A DNA stretch of 64,000 nt, taken from contig CM031562.1 of the NCBI GenBank assembly GCA_018466975.1, positions 1,302,001 through 1,366,000 of the forward strand, written 5' to 3'. Each line of letters starts with the position of its first letter. Position 1 is the stretch's first letter. The position numbers and the translations under genes are program-made. Shown here piece by piece: positions 38,833 through 51,505 of the stretch. This stretch comes from Sparassis latifolia. Its lineage: Eukaryota; Basidiomycota; Agaricomycetes; Polyporales; Sparassidaceae. A model generated the notes under the pieces. The model was not told where the DNA came from. It saw only the letters and a program-made list of their open reading frames with translations, and did no database searches.

Positions 38833-41800
38833 CTCTAGGTGAAAGAGCAAGCTACACTTTCATTATACTCTGTTTCTCCAGCATTCTCCAATCTCAATAA
38901 CACAACACGTTCTCCAAGCCTGCTTTAATCCACTCTGTGCCTCTTTTTTATTGGGTCTTGTCCAGTTGCTGCTCCGAATCACTTTGTTACCTCTGCAGAT
39001 TTGAAGCTATGCACTTGTAGTCAATATTGCACCAGTGTTCATCCTTTCACTTTATTTCATGCCCTATCTCACTTCAAAATCTTCCTTAGTATGCATCTGT
39101 CTGTCAAGAGTCTCTCATATTTTTAACTGTCAATTATATCGCTCCCACTCGAACCTCATTTTGTCTGCACAATCTGTAATCAAGAAGAATGTGTTCAATT
39201 CGAACCTATCGATGTTAACGTGAGGAATATAATAGTGAATATTTGACTACCGCTTACTCGTGTTCTTCATATTTCACAGGATGCAAATCAAGAAACCAGT
39301 GCATGTTATTGTGACCATCCGTATCTTGCCCATGCACCAGCTACTGTACCCACTGTGCCAAATGTACCTACACTACTGCCAAAAGGCCATTGTCTACCTA
39401 CTAATTGTCCAAGATTTCAAATGGTACATCAGTATTCTTTGCTGATGTATCCATGGCAATCTAAACAAGGATCAGAATGATGCAGTTGTGCAAGCATTCA
39501 GTATATGCATCTGTGATCGACGCTGGACTGCACATGAGTCTTTCCTACAAGCTGCGTATGTGTTCGACCAGCAACTCGCATACCCAATCCTTTGCTTACC
39601 TTGACCTATAGTGCTATGGTAGCAGTGGCTTCTACTACAGTGGCTCTGTATCCTATCACCACCGCTGTCTCAGTCATTTGGCAGAGCATCAGACTGCACC
39701 TTCTGCTGCAGCACCGGTCATTCATGTTCCATCGTCACATCTTCCTGTTGCATCTTGGCAACCTACGTCGCACCAGCATCAAGTAGCGCTATCAACCAAT
39801 GGTCAGCGTATGGCAAGTGCAGCAAATATGTGTGGTGCTCCAGGCGTTACCACTGGGTATAATCCCTTCAATGCACCCGCTGCCCGACATGGTGGGGGTG
39901 CACCTCGTGCATATCCTGCACCTTCATGCTGAGTGCATGTACTAGTGTGGTGTCTGCTGATTTTATACTTGTACTAATACTGTATGCTGTGCGTCCATCT
40001 ACATCTATCTCCCATTTGAACAGACATTAACTGGGCTTTTGTCTTGTCATAGCCACGTGTCACATCACTCAGCAATGAGAACTTCAATCCAGCACCTGCA
40101 AAATTGCGTATATATCCTCAGTGCATAAGCGCATTCCTCCATCACATGTCCTTGTTCACTCTTACATTCCCTGTGTCACTTACCACCAACACTGATCATA
40201 AACCAGTATGGCAGCAAATTAATACACCATTGATTGCGCATCTCTGGCGATATGGCCTTAATATGGTTTCAATCCCTGACACCATCAATTCACTTTCCTT
40301 TTCAACACCAGACTACTCATGCAAGCCCTGGCAGTTCTTGGAACCAGGAAATCAGACATCCTCTCTGGCAGGTGGATGTCTTCTGAAGGTCTCAGAACTT
40401 GTCAGCTCTAATATCACCCTTGTCGCTCTGCGGAAAACACTCGGCAAGGTGTTACATCCCATAAATGGGGAACATATCCTGTTCATCGGTGAGATGCTTG
40501 TTTCCATTTCATTTGGCATGCACTAATAACTGTACTCACAGCACTGAAAATATGTAACCTTTACGGTGTTCTGCCTTCAGAGTTTCCTAATGCAATGCTT
40601 GGCCCACATGTTTGTCTGGCACTCTGTGCTCTCAATGGATTTCGAACTCCACAGTTTGCTGAACAGCTGGATGCGAATATCAGCTGCTTTACAGATGGTT
40701 GTCCTGCTACACCCTTTCTAATGCTGGCAGACACTGCTACGGCTCAAGGTGAAGATGTAATGGATACTGCAGATGCCGGCTCCTCATCTTTATCTTCAAA
40801 CTCTAGGTCCCATGGCTCCTTCAAATCATCATCATCTTTTCAGTCTTCTGCACCGTCCACTGTATCATCTGAACTGTCAATGCCCACTGCATCTCCAGCT
40901 TATAGCACTGCAAATACTGAACTTGTGTCATCGTCAGGCTCGGATCATGTGTTGCGTCCCTGCCTGGATACTCTAGCTACACATTCTATGAACGATCTTA
41001 TAGAGGCATGCGACATACCGGACCATGATGGGATCCTACATTGGTGCGAGTACATTCACTTGATGTGGGAACCTGTACCGGAAGGATGTGCATTGGCTTT
41101 CGTGGTACCACTTCAAGTCCATGGACCAAGTGTCGAAGTGGTTGCACAGGGTTTCACTAACTGGGTCAAACAGCAGCTACTAGGATGCTCTGCTACCCCA
41201 TCTGAACTTGCCTTCAGTTTCTCAGTCAATGACTTCGACCTTCGTAATATTTTCCACAAAGTCCATCACTGGAATGTGTATGTATCCACTCACTGCCACA
41301 ATGATAAGCATGCTAATATCTTTTCAGTGCTGATGCTGTGGGATCTGGACCTGAATGCAGTGTCTTCCACCATATTCTCGAGTTCAATGTAGCAGGAGAT
41401 GCCAAGCTCTGGAGAATCACAGTGGACGATACTTATACTATTCTTTTGTCCATCTTTGGCTGCTCTCCAGCTCGTGAATCTTGTTTGCGTACTGCTGGAT
41501 TTCTTGCAGTGATCTCTATTTACTTCACTTGTGTTGCACCCATGCCTTTAGATCCTTGCCTTGTCCTCTGAGCATTCAGTGATCTTCATACTCTCATCAA
41601 TAATCTGGATATGGTGGCATCTGTTGCACCAGACCGAGCACATCTGTTGAGGAATTGGCCTTTGCAAGTTCCACAGAATCTAGAGTCCATGACATTGAAG
41701 GATCCAGTGAGTATGCTGATCGGGGAGTGTCTCGGTCTTAGTGTATGTGTTTATGATCATTTGCATTGATATGACTACTGATCACTTGGATTTTACAGCT

Positions 41801-42790
41801 CTCTGCATTGGTGCCTTGTGCTCAGAATGAATGGGATGTCTACACCAAGAAGATCTTTGCAGAGATCCTTCTCGGTAGACCAGATGAGAATGTGGACGCC
41901 TCACCGGATTTCTGCACATGGAAAGAAAGTTTCAATATTCCCATTTCAGGATCGCCATTGAGGTTCACTCAATTATGTGCATATGGTGCATATGGCCTAG
42001 TGCATATCTTTGACTAACATAGCTATTGTGCAGATGTTTGGTATGAACTGGAAGTTGTTAGTGGCAGACTTGTACAAGTGCCGAATTCCAACACCTACTG
42101 ACTTCTTAATACACATGAAATACACCCACCATAGCGAGCATGCCCCAGCTGAAGATGATCACCCCTTGCGCTCTCAGGCTTTACCATGGACAGATGATTT
42201 GCAGGCGGCTTTTATCAAGAAATACAAATGATATGCGCACAGTTTTAAACATCCAGTTCATCCTTTGCTCAAGGAGCACGTTATTGATCCCTCGGACCGA
42301 GAACGTGCTGCCTCTAAGGTGACATTCCGTGTTGAGCAATTGTGTCATTACTTTACAGGTTCAGAAATGATGCCGCATCAGGCTTTCTGGAGTATTAAAG
42401 TGTGTAGCAGGTTTTTCTGAATGAGATGAGCAATGTTGATCGTTCATCCTGCAGTTCTCTTTCGTTAGTGATTTACCTAGACACGTGTGATGCAGGATAC
42501 TCGCTAATGCATCAGAAGGTTGGCTGGTACGTTCAATTGCCACCTCTACCCATGGTTAACATGTTGAACATCATATTAGCCTAGAGAACCACTGCCTCTC
42601 TACGTCTGAGCATGCTTCAGTGAGGTTTTGGTCGCAATAAATGCACGACTTGATCTGTATCTCCGTGAGCCTACTCCTGCACAAGATGATCCTACTCCAA
42701 TGTTATTTGATGTCTGAATGCATCAAACCCTACTGCGAAACACCGGTGTCTCAGGAGGTGAAACCTTTAATATGTTATGAATATTGTAAG

Positions 42791-43622
42791 CACTTCACTG
42801 CAGTCATTTGTATTTCAATTAGTAACTTGTATCGACAGGGAATCCAATGTTGCATGCACACCATGCTTGCTCTCTTGTTCCCTATGTTGTACGCCATATG
42901 AGTAGTTAATATGTCTCACTTCCATTCAAGCATTTCCTTCAATCCTTTGCCAAGTATCAAGTATCGCTCTTCAATCCCTTATGCTCTTCGATGTTGCATT
43001 GTCTCATGTTTATTCACTAAGTTTGTCCCTAGTACTATTTAGTACTGTATTCATTGTACCTTAGCATGCAACCTGTACTAACTTTGCTGGTAAAGAGTAG
43101 TCAAGAATAAATGTATAATATGTTGTTATGTTCTGCCAGTTCTTGACGGTGATACTGTGTGCAAATGTGCACGATTCTGCTGCCCAAAATAGTAAGTAAA
43201 AGCATGCAGCATCTGGTTTGGCCTCTCCACTGCATAAAACTGCTTGGTGGTACATAGATTTTGGTAGAGAGTATTCCTACATGTTACTTAATAATGTGTA
43301 GGTCTTAGTTTCCCTTGCAAATTAATGCCCCATTGTCAGGATGTCATTTATATGTGAAGGTCACTGTGACTTACATAATCCATTGCTAAAGTTATGTTCA
43401 TATGGCATATAAGATTCATGTAAATCTTCCTATAGTGCATTTAAGACATCCTGGTGCATGTTCTGATATCACAGTTGATGATGTACAACCTACAAACATA
43501 TTTTCTTGCTCTCCCAATCATATATATAGTATCACAGATTATATCAAGAAGTAAAAACTACCAAACCACCATTGAAGGGACATAATCTCCATTCATCCCT
43601 GGTATATGTCCGCTTGGTCTCT
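42791..43622. other. AT-rich gap between two convergent pseudogenes
   Basis: No gene. It is the convergent 3' side of the long plus-strand gene and the integrase-core gene. Confidence 0.5.
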
Positions 43623-45482
43623 TCAAAATTGCAAGGAGTTACAGCAAAATTCTAGCCCACAAATCCAAACTAACCTCCAATCCTCCATGTTGCGAGAGTG
43701 AATGTATGGCAGAGAGGCCAGTTCCGCATTCAACAACACCTTCTGAGACTGAGTTAAAGGACTGGGTGTGTCCATGACCTCTACTTCAGAGAGGTGATGA
43801 GGCCGATGAGTTAGGGATGGATTTCCACCAATTTCATCCCTTCCATTCTGCGCATCATGATGAGCACGTATGTGGGGATCTTCCAAAGCATCCCAATCAA
43901 TGCCATAGGACGCAAAGTCTTCTTGAATGTGAACATCCTGAGCAGCCTGTCCACCATCCATCTGCATACCCTCCACCACATTCTCATCAACCATGTCCCA
44001 GCCTTGGACACCATTCTGGATCATACCAAAAACATACATGTCACGGGGACTGCGTTGGCACTCTCCATGGATGGCGATCTTGTGATTATTCCATGTCTCT
44101 GCCCACTCTACAGCATCTTCATTAATTGCTGGGAGGAAAAGGTAGTGTAGAAGCCAGAGATGAGCATCGGAGTCAGGGTGAAGGTCATGATATACTTTCA
44201 GGTAGCGAAAGAATTCCTTCCACTTTGACCCGAAGCCACTGGTATCATCACACCAGAGGTGCTCGATTCTGATATTATGCATGCTGCTGTTAAGATAAAA
44301 GATAGGAAACTGATTAGCGGTTAATTGAGATAATTCCAGAGCTGAATATATACCATCCCTAGATGTACAATCCTCTTTCTACCCCTCGCATTTGCTCCAT
44401 ATGTCCTGCTACTTTTAAATTCTCAGTGCCATGATCTCCACAGACACGACTGGGCAGTCCATGCACTTTCAGTATATCTGTGAACAAATTGTATACTGTC
44501 TCTGCAAGGTTGTTGTTGCTGGCCCTGATTTCAGTAACAAAGCATGAAAAGCCATCCACGAAGGCATGTAGCACAACTCTCCACCAAATGAGACCTATAG
44601 CATGCAAGGATGTAAGAGCAGCAATCAGATACTAGTACCTATGCTTACCATGCTGTCCATCATGATGCCATAGAGAGTTTGGCCCTGGAACACGATATAC
44701 TCTATGTTCTATCCTGCACATGGACCATGTACATGCTCATAGGATTTGCGAAGCCTCTCTCAAGAAACGATATGTCCAAGATGTCGCAAATGACCACCAA
44801 TCATTCGCTGACCAAAGGTGGGGAAAGTGTCAAGAATATGATGTGTAAGGTGGTCCAACTCATTGTCGGTGAGAGTGGAAACACTGCCAGTAGATGATGT
44901 ATAGAAATGCAGCTTTGAGCCATCTTCAGCTTCATATTCTGTATACACGGGAGGTCCAGGTTCTACCAGACCCTGCTCAAGAGCACGTTGACGAACTGTG
45001 CGAGGACAACACTCAAAAAGTGGGGCTAGATAGGTTGGGCCTCGAAGAGGTATAAATGCTGCAAGTGCACCAGAATCTATCTCAACGCGTGGGTGACCTC
45101 GATCTCCTGTTTGAGCATGATATGCCGTTGATATCACGGGAGTAACAGGAATGTCTGTAAAGACCTCTACCACCTCACGAAGAGCGCTGAGCATATGTTG
45201 CACACTATCCTGGATAATGTTCAGTTCATCTGCAGGTATGATCTGAGTGTGCTAGAAGATACAATCCAAATGCAAATGAATTCATTGTTCGATTCACAGG
45301 CACAGGTGAGAAGAACGCACCTGTTCAACTGTTCCCAAAAACTGTACACAGTCTTCTATTTGATGGGCAAGCTGGGCAGAATCTCCTACTTGTGTTCAGA
45401 TTGCGAGTGTGACCTGGTGGCCTAGTTGTTCATAGGCAGCCCGAAGAGTATCAAGAGGTAATGGTATGAATGTGCCCTCCAT
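43623..45482 (-). pseudogene. Integrase-core (rve-like) transposase of agaricomycete type, decayed
   Basis: Minus strand, start MEGTFIPLPLDTLRAAYEQL at 45,482, introns at about 45,320-45,231 and 44,650-44,595. The N-terminal part ends in MIGGHLRHLGHIVS. The core follows: YRVPGPNSLWHHDGQH near 44,700, WRVVLHAFVDGFSCFVTEIR, then GLPSRVCGDHGTENLKVAG near 44,445, and after another intron HNIRIEHLWCDDTSGFGSKW near 44,275 with WLLHYLFLPAINEDAVEWAE. This is the DDE-type integrase fold: first Asp in HHDGQH, second in CGDHGTEN. Damage: TGA in AI*TQVG near 45,395, TGA in VS*ERLRKSYE near 44,758 where I expect Arg, and a small frame break near 44,712. It is convergent with the long pseudogene to its left. 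Confidence 0.82.
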
Positions 45483-45551
45483 TTTGACACTATGTGGTGG
45501 AACAATGGCAGTATCAGTAGTCCGAGTAGGTTGTACTAGCGATGGTGCATT

Positions 45552-45766
45552 AGGAAAACCCCACTTTTCCTTAAGAGGACACTTACATAACTTAAATGGA
45601 CTTATGGTCCTTATTTAAGGACATAAGGACAAAAAGGGCCTAAGGCATATTCCCTGAGTGTCTGAAATTCGACTTATTGAGACTTATTTCAACACTTATG
45701 GACTTAAATAAGGGTTGCCAGACCCAAAAGTTTAAATAAGTCCCTCAGAAAAAGTTGGGTTTTCCT
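45552..45766. mobile_element. 215-bp MITE at the repeat/gene border
   Basis: Terminal inverted repeats AGGAAAACCCCACTTTT and AGGAAAACCCAACTTTT (as reverse complement). The interior is full of GGACTTAT/AATAAGTCC repeats in both directions. No clear target duplication was seen. It lies just upstream of the integrase pseudogene start and marks the last repeat before the single-copy region. Confidence 0.7.
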
Positions 45767-46215
45767 GATGTGGTGGCGGCGGATACCTTGAACTTGGTCA
45801 CGGATGACTGGGCCTTACGACGTACTGAGTCTACTTTCACAAGTGAAGTTGGCCTACTGCTTCACCATGCACTTCAAATTTCAATTTATTCTTTCTCGCA
45901 TCTCAAGTGTGCCTTTCTGTTGTCATCTTATCTCAGACCACTTCTTCCATTCTCGAATCACGATTTCCGATTCCCGAGATCTGAGATCTTGTTTTTTTTC
46001 GGCCAAATCTAAAATCTTTCTTTGAAATCGCAAATATTATATTTTGTCCAGTGGGGACCCTCATACTTGGTGGTACAATAATTAATTTCGAACTGTGCAA
46101 GACTTTCTACACGCAGGTCATGTGATCACGCTGGTATGCAGTCTTGCCGCAACTAGTACTGGCACATGCGCTCGCCGCCTCGTCCTCAACCTCAGACCAA
46201 ACGATAATTATCAGG
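45767..46215. promoter_or_regulatory. Upstream region of the Arp8 gene
   Basis: About 450 bp between the MITE and the Arp8 start. It includes pyrimidine-rich tracts (TTTATTCTTTCTCGCATCTC near 45,886) and a perfect-palindrome core GATCTGAGATC near 45,980. No gene was seen. It must contain the Arp8 promoter. Confidence 0.4.
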
Positions 46216-49144
46216 ATGCCTCGCGGGATACCAAACGCAAAGAAGGATGAATCTGCTATGCGATTCACTTCATTTCATGTGCCCTTGGGCCTAGCGGCGT
46301 ACATTTACACTTTCAAGAGAGTACGAGCCATTGCACTAACAGAACGCCGTCCGTCCTTCAGGTCAAATGCAAAGCACCCTAACTCCGGCTATCTAAAGAC
46401 CGAGTCCCAAGCGCTTTGGTACAGAAACTCTAAGAAAAGAGCTGTTGTAGATGATACGGGCTCTGCGACTCCAACCGAGGTACGCCGCTATGCCACATCT
46501 TGGTTCTTCAGCCTCAGTCATTGTTCTCTGCGTAGGTCAGGCGTGGTTCCAGAGTACTGGTCATTCACCTGGGATCGCGCTATGTTCGCGTTGGGCGCGC
46601 ATCCGACGTGAATCCGGTCACAATTCCGAACGTTATTGCGCGCAAGCACACACGGCCCGTCCTTGCACCAAAGTATGTTGAAGGTATATCGCGACCTCGA
46701 GCTGCTGCACGTGCGCACGCAGCAGCAACCCCGCCCAATGGCGATGAATACTCCGTGTCGTTGACATCAGATGATCCTGTGAGTACTGCGATCAGGCGTG
46801 CTGCTTTGTGCGGTGTTGACCACCACGCTTAGTTCGATCTGAAAGTCGCAGCAATCACTGTCTCTCTTCGCGACCGAATGCGCTTTTATAAGCTGCGCGT
46901 GACACCAAATGCCGCAGGCATTGCCTCTACTTTCAACGAACAATTCGTTCCGGAGATTATACCGGAATCAAATGACCCTTTTCTCATCGATTGGATTAAA
47001 GAGCCTGTCGAAGATGTTTTGGTCAGCGACAAGGTATTGCAGATGACTTCTCACCTCCTTGCTGATGTCTTAGGGTCAGTGGCAAGGCTCTTCAACTTGC
47101 AGATCCAGCAACCGCAGGTTATGTGATAAAATGGCCGATCTATGGCGGCAATTTCAATACTAGAGACTACCCATCTATTGAAGGCGCCCTCGACGACATT
47201 GAGACGATTCTGCGCGCTGCGTTCAAGGAAAGATTGAACATTGAACCGCATGCATACCACGTGCGTTGTTCTGGATCTCATGCGCCGTAATCTCCATCTT
47301 CAATAAACGCTGGCAGGATTACTCTGTCGTACTTGTGATCCCAGATTATTACGACCGGTTCTACGTGCAGGCACTCGTTAGGATGTTACTCGTCTCCATG
47401 GGCTTCAAGCAGCTATGTGCACAGCAAGTAATTTATGTTCTCATATACACTGCCATTCGTGTCTAACTGGTTTGCAGGAATCGCTGGCGGCCACATACGG
47501 CGCTGGCATTTCTAATGCCTGCGTCGTGGATATGGGCGCCGTTACAACAAGCATAGCATGCGTCGACGATGGTCTTGTCTTAGCTGGTACAAGGTATGTG
47601 ATGCATAGTAAATGCCTGGTAATGTACACACCCCTTCCAGGATGTCTCTCAATATGGGCGGAGATGATATCTCCGAGTTCTTGTATGTGCTGCTGGAGAG
47701 GATCAGCTTCCCGTACAGAGAGATAGATCTTGCTCGTTGGTATGACTGGAGTGTTATCGAGGATCTGAAGGCTCGGTTATGCACCTTAGCGGAGGTAGGT
47801 CTTCCTGCTGTGCCTCCATCTAAGCTGGTCATGGTTGACCTGGACAGGGTGACGTAGCTCTGAATCTGTATGACTTTGTGGTGCGTCGGCCTGGCAAGCC
47901 GACTGAAAAGTATGGACTTCGTGCTTACGACGAGATAATACTTGCACCGATGGTACGAAGCTTCCTATGTTACATTTGTTGACAACTGTTCTCATAAGTC
48001 CCCAACTCGTTCACAGTGTCTCTTCGAACCGCGTGTCATCGAATTTGAACAGAAACGCACTGGAATGAGGCCGACATCACACAAAGACATCACAGACAAC
48101 CTCTCAGAGCAAGTTAACGACCATGTTGCACACCACCATGCTGCGCCCCACCATGTTGCACACCGCTATGTAAGGGCGTGTATTGGCTGTTCACGAATAT
48201 GCGCTCATCTTGCGGCTGTCATAGCCCTACGCGATGGTCATCTCAACGCAGCACCTCACTCTACAGACACCCTACCTGCCGCCTCCTGAGATACCGTCTA
48301 TGCCACATTCTGGCCCTCAGACTCCCGCACCCGGGGAACTGCCGTCCGCAGTGATGTCACCACATCCAGTCCAGGGAGGTATGTATCAGAGGCCTCTTAG
48401 AGATATCCGAACTCACCAAATACGCCAGATGCGGCCGCCGCAGTCGAGAATTCCTCTACTCCTAGAGAAGTGAAAGAAGAAGTGCAACAGCCGACAATAA
48501 CAACAACCGCGACGATCGGAGAAGGCACAGCGGACGTTCCGATGGAAATCCTCGACGACGAAATCGACAGTAAAGCCTCCGTTCCCTCGCCGGCTCCTAC
48601 CCCCGTTGAACCACCCCAACCCGTGCGCCCGCCGCAGACGTTACCGGGAGAAAGCTCGATTGACGTATGCTTTGAGGCAAGCAAGCTGCCGCTGGACGTT
48701 GCAATCTTCAACAGCGCTCGCGCCGCCGGAGGAGACGAGAAGATACGCAGGTACCTTCAGGCTGTCCTGGTGATTGGGGGCACCGCCCTCGTCCCTGGCA
48801 TGGCTCATGCCCTTGAAAGCAGGTGCGCCCACCATCCCTATCCGTATCAATCGCTACAGGGTGCGAGACGTGCGGTCTGTCAGATTGCAGGCAATTGCGA
48901 CACCCCTGGTGCCTAACATGGAGAAGGTGCAGATCATTCCTCCACCGAAGGACGTCGACCCTCGTGTTCTGGCGTGGAAGGGCGCGGCAGTATTAGGGAA
49001 GATGGATGGAGTAGCGGACCTGTGGATCACGGGTGCGGATTGGGTGAGTTCTGATATATCTGAGCAAGACCCGTTCTTTGATTGCATCTGTCGCAGGATA
49101 TCCTCGGGATGCGCGGTCTCAAGGAACGGTGCTTTTACCTTTGA
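46216..49144 (+). CDS. ARP8: Actin-related protein 8, INO80 chromatin-remodelling subunit
   Basis: Thirteen exons join without a frame break: 46216-46479, 46536-46778, 46833-47033, 47087-47260, 47317-47427, 47478-47593, 47641-47794, 47848-47952, 48017-48169, 48225-48378, 48429-48822, 48884-49043 and 49097-49144, giving 758 residues. Actin-fold landmarks are VLVIHLGSRYVRVGRASDVN (N-terminal phosphate region), PVTIPNVIARKHT, VLVIPDYYDRFYVQALVRML, GISNACVVDMGAVTTSIACV, LNMGGDDISEFLYVLL, and LQAVLVIGGTALVPGMAHAL. The long low-complexity insert (48,225-48,640, Pro/Glu-rich) before VCFEASKLPLDVAIFNS is usual for Arp8. Arp8 works in the nucleus in the INO80 Arp8-Arp4-actin module that binds linker DNA. 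Exon 4 uses an AAG acceptor, the least certain junction. Confidence 0.92.
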
Positions 49145-49664
49145 ACTTCGGTGCTTTGTTAATTGTTCTACACACATGAGACGCAAATGTATGTCGCAAT
49201 TGCTACTGTCTATTGTGATTTACCTCTGCAACTGCTGTCTCGTTGTGTGGCGAATACGTGCTATCATATGCATGCAACGCGGTTGTAGCACTTGATCAAG
49301 CCGTAGAGGGTAAGATATTAGATGCGTGCACTGCTCCAAGGCGCTTTGAGGATCACTTCAATAATGCGAAGGACAATCTTGGAAGAAATGGCATGGATAT
49401 TCGAACCCGTTATAGTGCTTAAAGGACGAGGAGAGGTCGATAAGAGAGCATACAATGCCGCAAGGCTAATGCAAGAAAATAGCGGTAGCGAATTCAACTT
49501 CCGATACGATCTCTAATGGCTTTGAAGTCCAAACGCTGAAGCTTGGCCCAGTTGGCGGTTAGCAGTCTCATTTCATCTCTTCCTTTCCTGTTAGCAAAGC
49601 ATGGAGATAACACGGCGTCGCAAGGCGGTCCATTCAACATATGCGTCAAAATTGAGCAAACTGA
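49145..49664. other. Convergent gap, with a short coding-like stretch
   Basis: Between the Arp8 stop and the RING gene stop. A plus-strand frame open from 49,219 to 49,422 (EYVLSYACNAVVALDQAVEG, then RFEDHFNNAKDNLGRNGMDI, TAA) has protein-like composition but no good start. It could be a terminal exon of an unseen transcript or chance. Confidence 0.35.
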
Positions 49665-50942
49665 TCAAGTAGTAGGGGATGGGCGGTGTACGCACCGCTC
49701 TCGTTCTTCCCATTCGGCTCTTGCACTGCCGCCTTCGTGCCACGCTGCAGTAGGATCTCCTGTTTCGGCAGCTTTCTGCTTCTTCTTTGCGCTCGCACTG
49801 GTACCCACAGCAGGCCCAGATTTATGCAGCACATCCACGAAATCGGTGAGGAGCTTGTCCGCCATCCTGTTAGGCGAAAACGGGCATGAAAAAATGGAAC
49901 GCAGACCATCCCTCGGCATAGGTAGCGAAGTGCGACAAAGGGGACATTCCAGGATCTCATGCCAACTGCCGCACTCGTAGTGAAGGTGTGAGAAGAACCA
50001 CTTGAGGATACATACAGCGCAGTAAGAGTGTCCGCATTGTGACATCGTGAGGGTATATGGGCATGCCCTGAAATTTGAACATGTCAATATACCGCGCGCG
50101 AGCTTGCCTACGAATAAAAAGTGAGCGTACATGACGTCGAAGCATCTGAAAATGCACGTCACATTTTGTAACACGACAAACATATGAAAAGCTCACAAAG
50201 CACAAGTGAAGCTCTCTTCGAGCTGCGCCAGAGCCTGCTCCGCTCGACTGCTTGTCACGCTGGTTACAAGGCCCGCGACTTCCTGCTCTCTCTTCACGAC
50301 AGCCGCATCGCGTTCGTTCAGTTTCGCCTCGGTACGTGCAAGTGCCTCCTCCTTCTTCGTGACGGCCTTCTCTCTTTCGTCCACGCTATCTTGAGACTTC
50401 TGAAGGTCCGCAACCTCGGCCTCAAACTCGTCGCGCTCGCGTTTCAGGGACCGCTGCTTCTGCTCGAACTCCTCCTCTAATTTCCTCAGTCTCGTATCGT
50501 TCCGTCCCCCGGACGAGCCTCCGACTGGAAGAGCGGCTTTGCGCACAGACGAGGTATCCGGAGCCTTTGTGGTATATCCCTTCCCGGTACTGCGCTCCTT
50601 AATAGAAGAATTACTGGATCTACCCGTAGACTTCTTCGCAGGTGGATCCGGTTCGGTCAGTCTCGTGGATCGGCCAGAATTAGCAATTTCCGCGATCACC
50701 GTCTCTTTCGTAATTCTGGGTTTCTTCGAGGGACGAGCGTCATCGTCTAGTGCCTTCCTCGTTTGTCTTGTTTCTATATAGGTTGAATAGAATCGGATGC
50801 ATACATGCCTTGATTGCTGCTGGGACTGACCTAGGGGTTTTGAGCGAGAAGACACACTGCGTGATACTGCCTTATTATTGCCACCGGCCTTTGCCCCCTT
50901 TGCGGACGAGCGAGTTTTCCTATCCGCAGACCTAGTCAGCAT
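49665..50942 (-). CDS. Coiled-coil RING-finger protein, probable E3 ubiquitin ligase
   Basis: Minus strand, four exons: 50942 to about 50828, 50773-50197, a 15-nt microexon 50145-50131, and 50067-49665. All splices are in phase. The protein starts MLTRSADRKTRSSAKGAKAG, a basic, probably nuclear N-terminus with KPRI. A long charged coiled coil follows (RLRKLEEEFEQKQRSLKRER to AVVKREQEVAGL), then the RING: CALCFDVMACPYTLTMSQC, GHSYCAVC, and CPLC, a C3HC4 pattern. The C-terminus is short and polar. RING proteins of this kind bind an E2 and transfer ubiquitin; the substrate is unknown. A start at 51,026 upstream in the same frame is the alternative. Convergent with Arp8. Confidence 0.85.
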
Positions 50943-51026
50943 GTCGCAGATGCATGGAGTAGAGAGTGGGAGAGATGCAAGATGCTCAACACTCCTGAAC
51001 GTCTCCAAAGAACCATGCGTTTCCAC

Positions 51027-51505
51027 ATCGGGCGATTCAGACTACGTATCCACGTGGCCGTGAGATCAATATAAGTTAACAGCACATCGTGCCATTTACA
51101 GCGCTGAATATCTTACCTGTCTGCTTGTCACACAAGACGCATAGCCAAGTATTTCTCAGGGAAATACCCTGAGAAAATTCATAAAGTAAAGCTTGAGAAA
51201 AAACTTTGAAGAAACCATAGTGAAGTTTCGTGGGAAATACCGTGATTGTCCAATCAGCAGCTGAGAATCACGGTTTTTCCTGGAGAAATACTTTATTCTT
51301 TTTCCAGAGTTTTTCTGTGTGCTTTACTTTAACCATTTCTAGAGATTTTTCCGCAAAAAATACTGGGCAATGCTTCTTGTGTCACAGAGTTGTAGTATAC
51401 CCCGTTTTTAGTACCGCCTGTGGCAAATATCCGCGTAGTGCCGCCTACCTCAGCCACTAGCAGGCTGGTCAAGTTGAATAGTACGTAAATACAGGTGAGC
51501 TCTTA
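51027..51505. other. Intergenic, upstream of the RING gene
   Basis: Holds the foldback repeat described separately. No gene. Confidence 0.5.
51147..51366. repeat. Imperfect foldback sequence
   Basis: The left arm AGTATTTCTCAGGGAAA...CATAAAGTAAAGC pairs imperfectly with the right arm GCTTTACTTTAAC...GGAAAAATCTCT-type sequence read in reverse. AGTATTT and GTAAAGC are the best-kept blocks. It looks like an old MITE; no target duplication was found. Confidence 0.45.

Larger units (their letters stand above)
35784..42790 (+). pseudogene. Long decayed multi-exon gene, element-associated
   Basis: Protein-like blocks in one order on the plus strand: NVHATPWTIVLDLDKIFLQ near 35,895, TYSCEQWDNEIWKVNC-like block near 36,040, HLVFGAAQWQSVSEILPVKG with LVLDELGILLF near 37,690-37,800, GLLEAESYLKPDFYS and LQKAHVELALYREPGCKSQK near 37,845-37,970, FLHHMSLFTLTFPVSLTTNT near 40,135, LQVHGPSVEVVAQGFTNWVK near 41,110, FHHILEFNVAGDAKLWRITV near 41,370, VYTKKIFAEILLGRPDENVD near 41,845, and EPTPAQDDPTPMLFDV near 42,670. 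Short introns are visible (for example after 41,708). Many stops break it. I recall similar multi-exon proteins as repeated families in agaricomycetes, without an assigned function; this is memory, not a search. A solo LTR splits an exon at 36,411. Confidence 0.55.
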
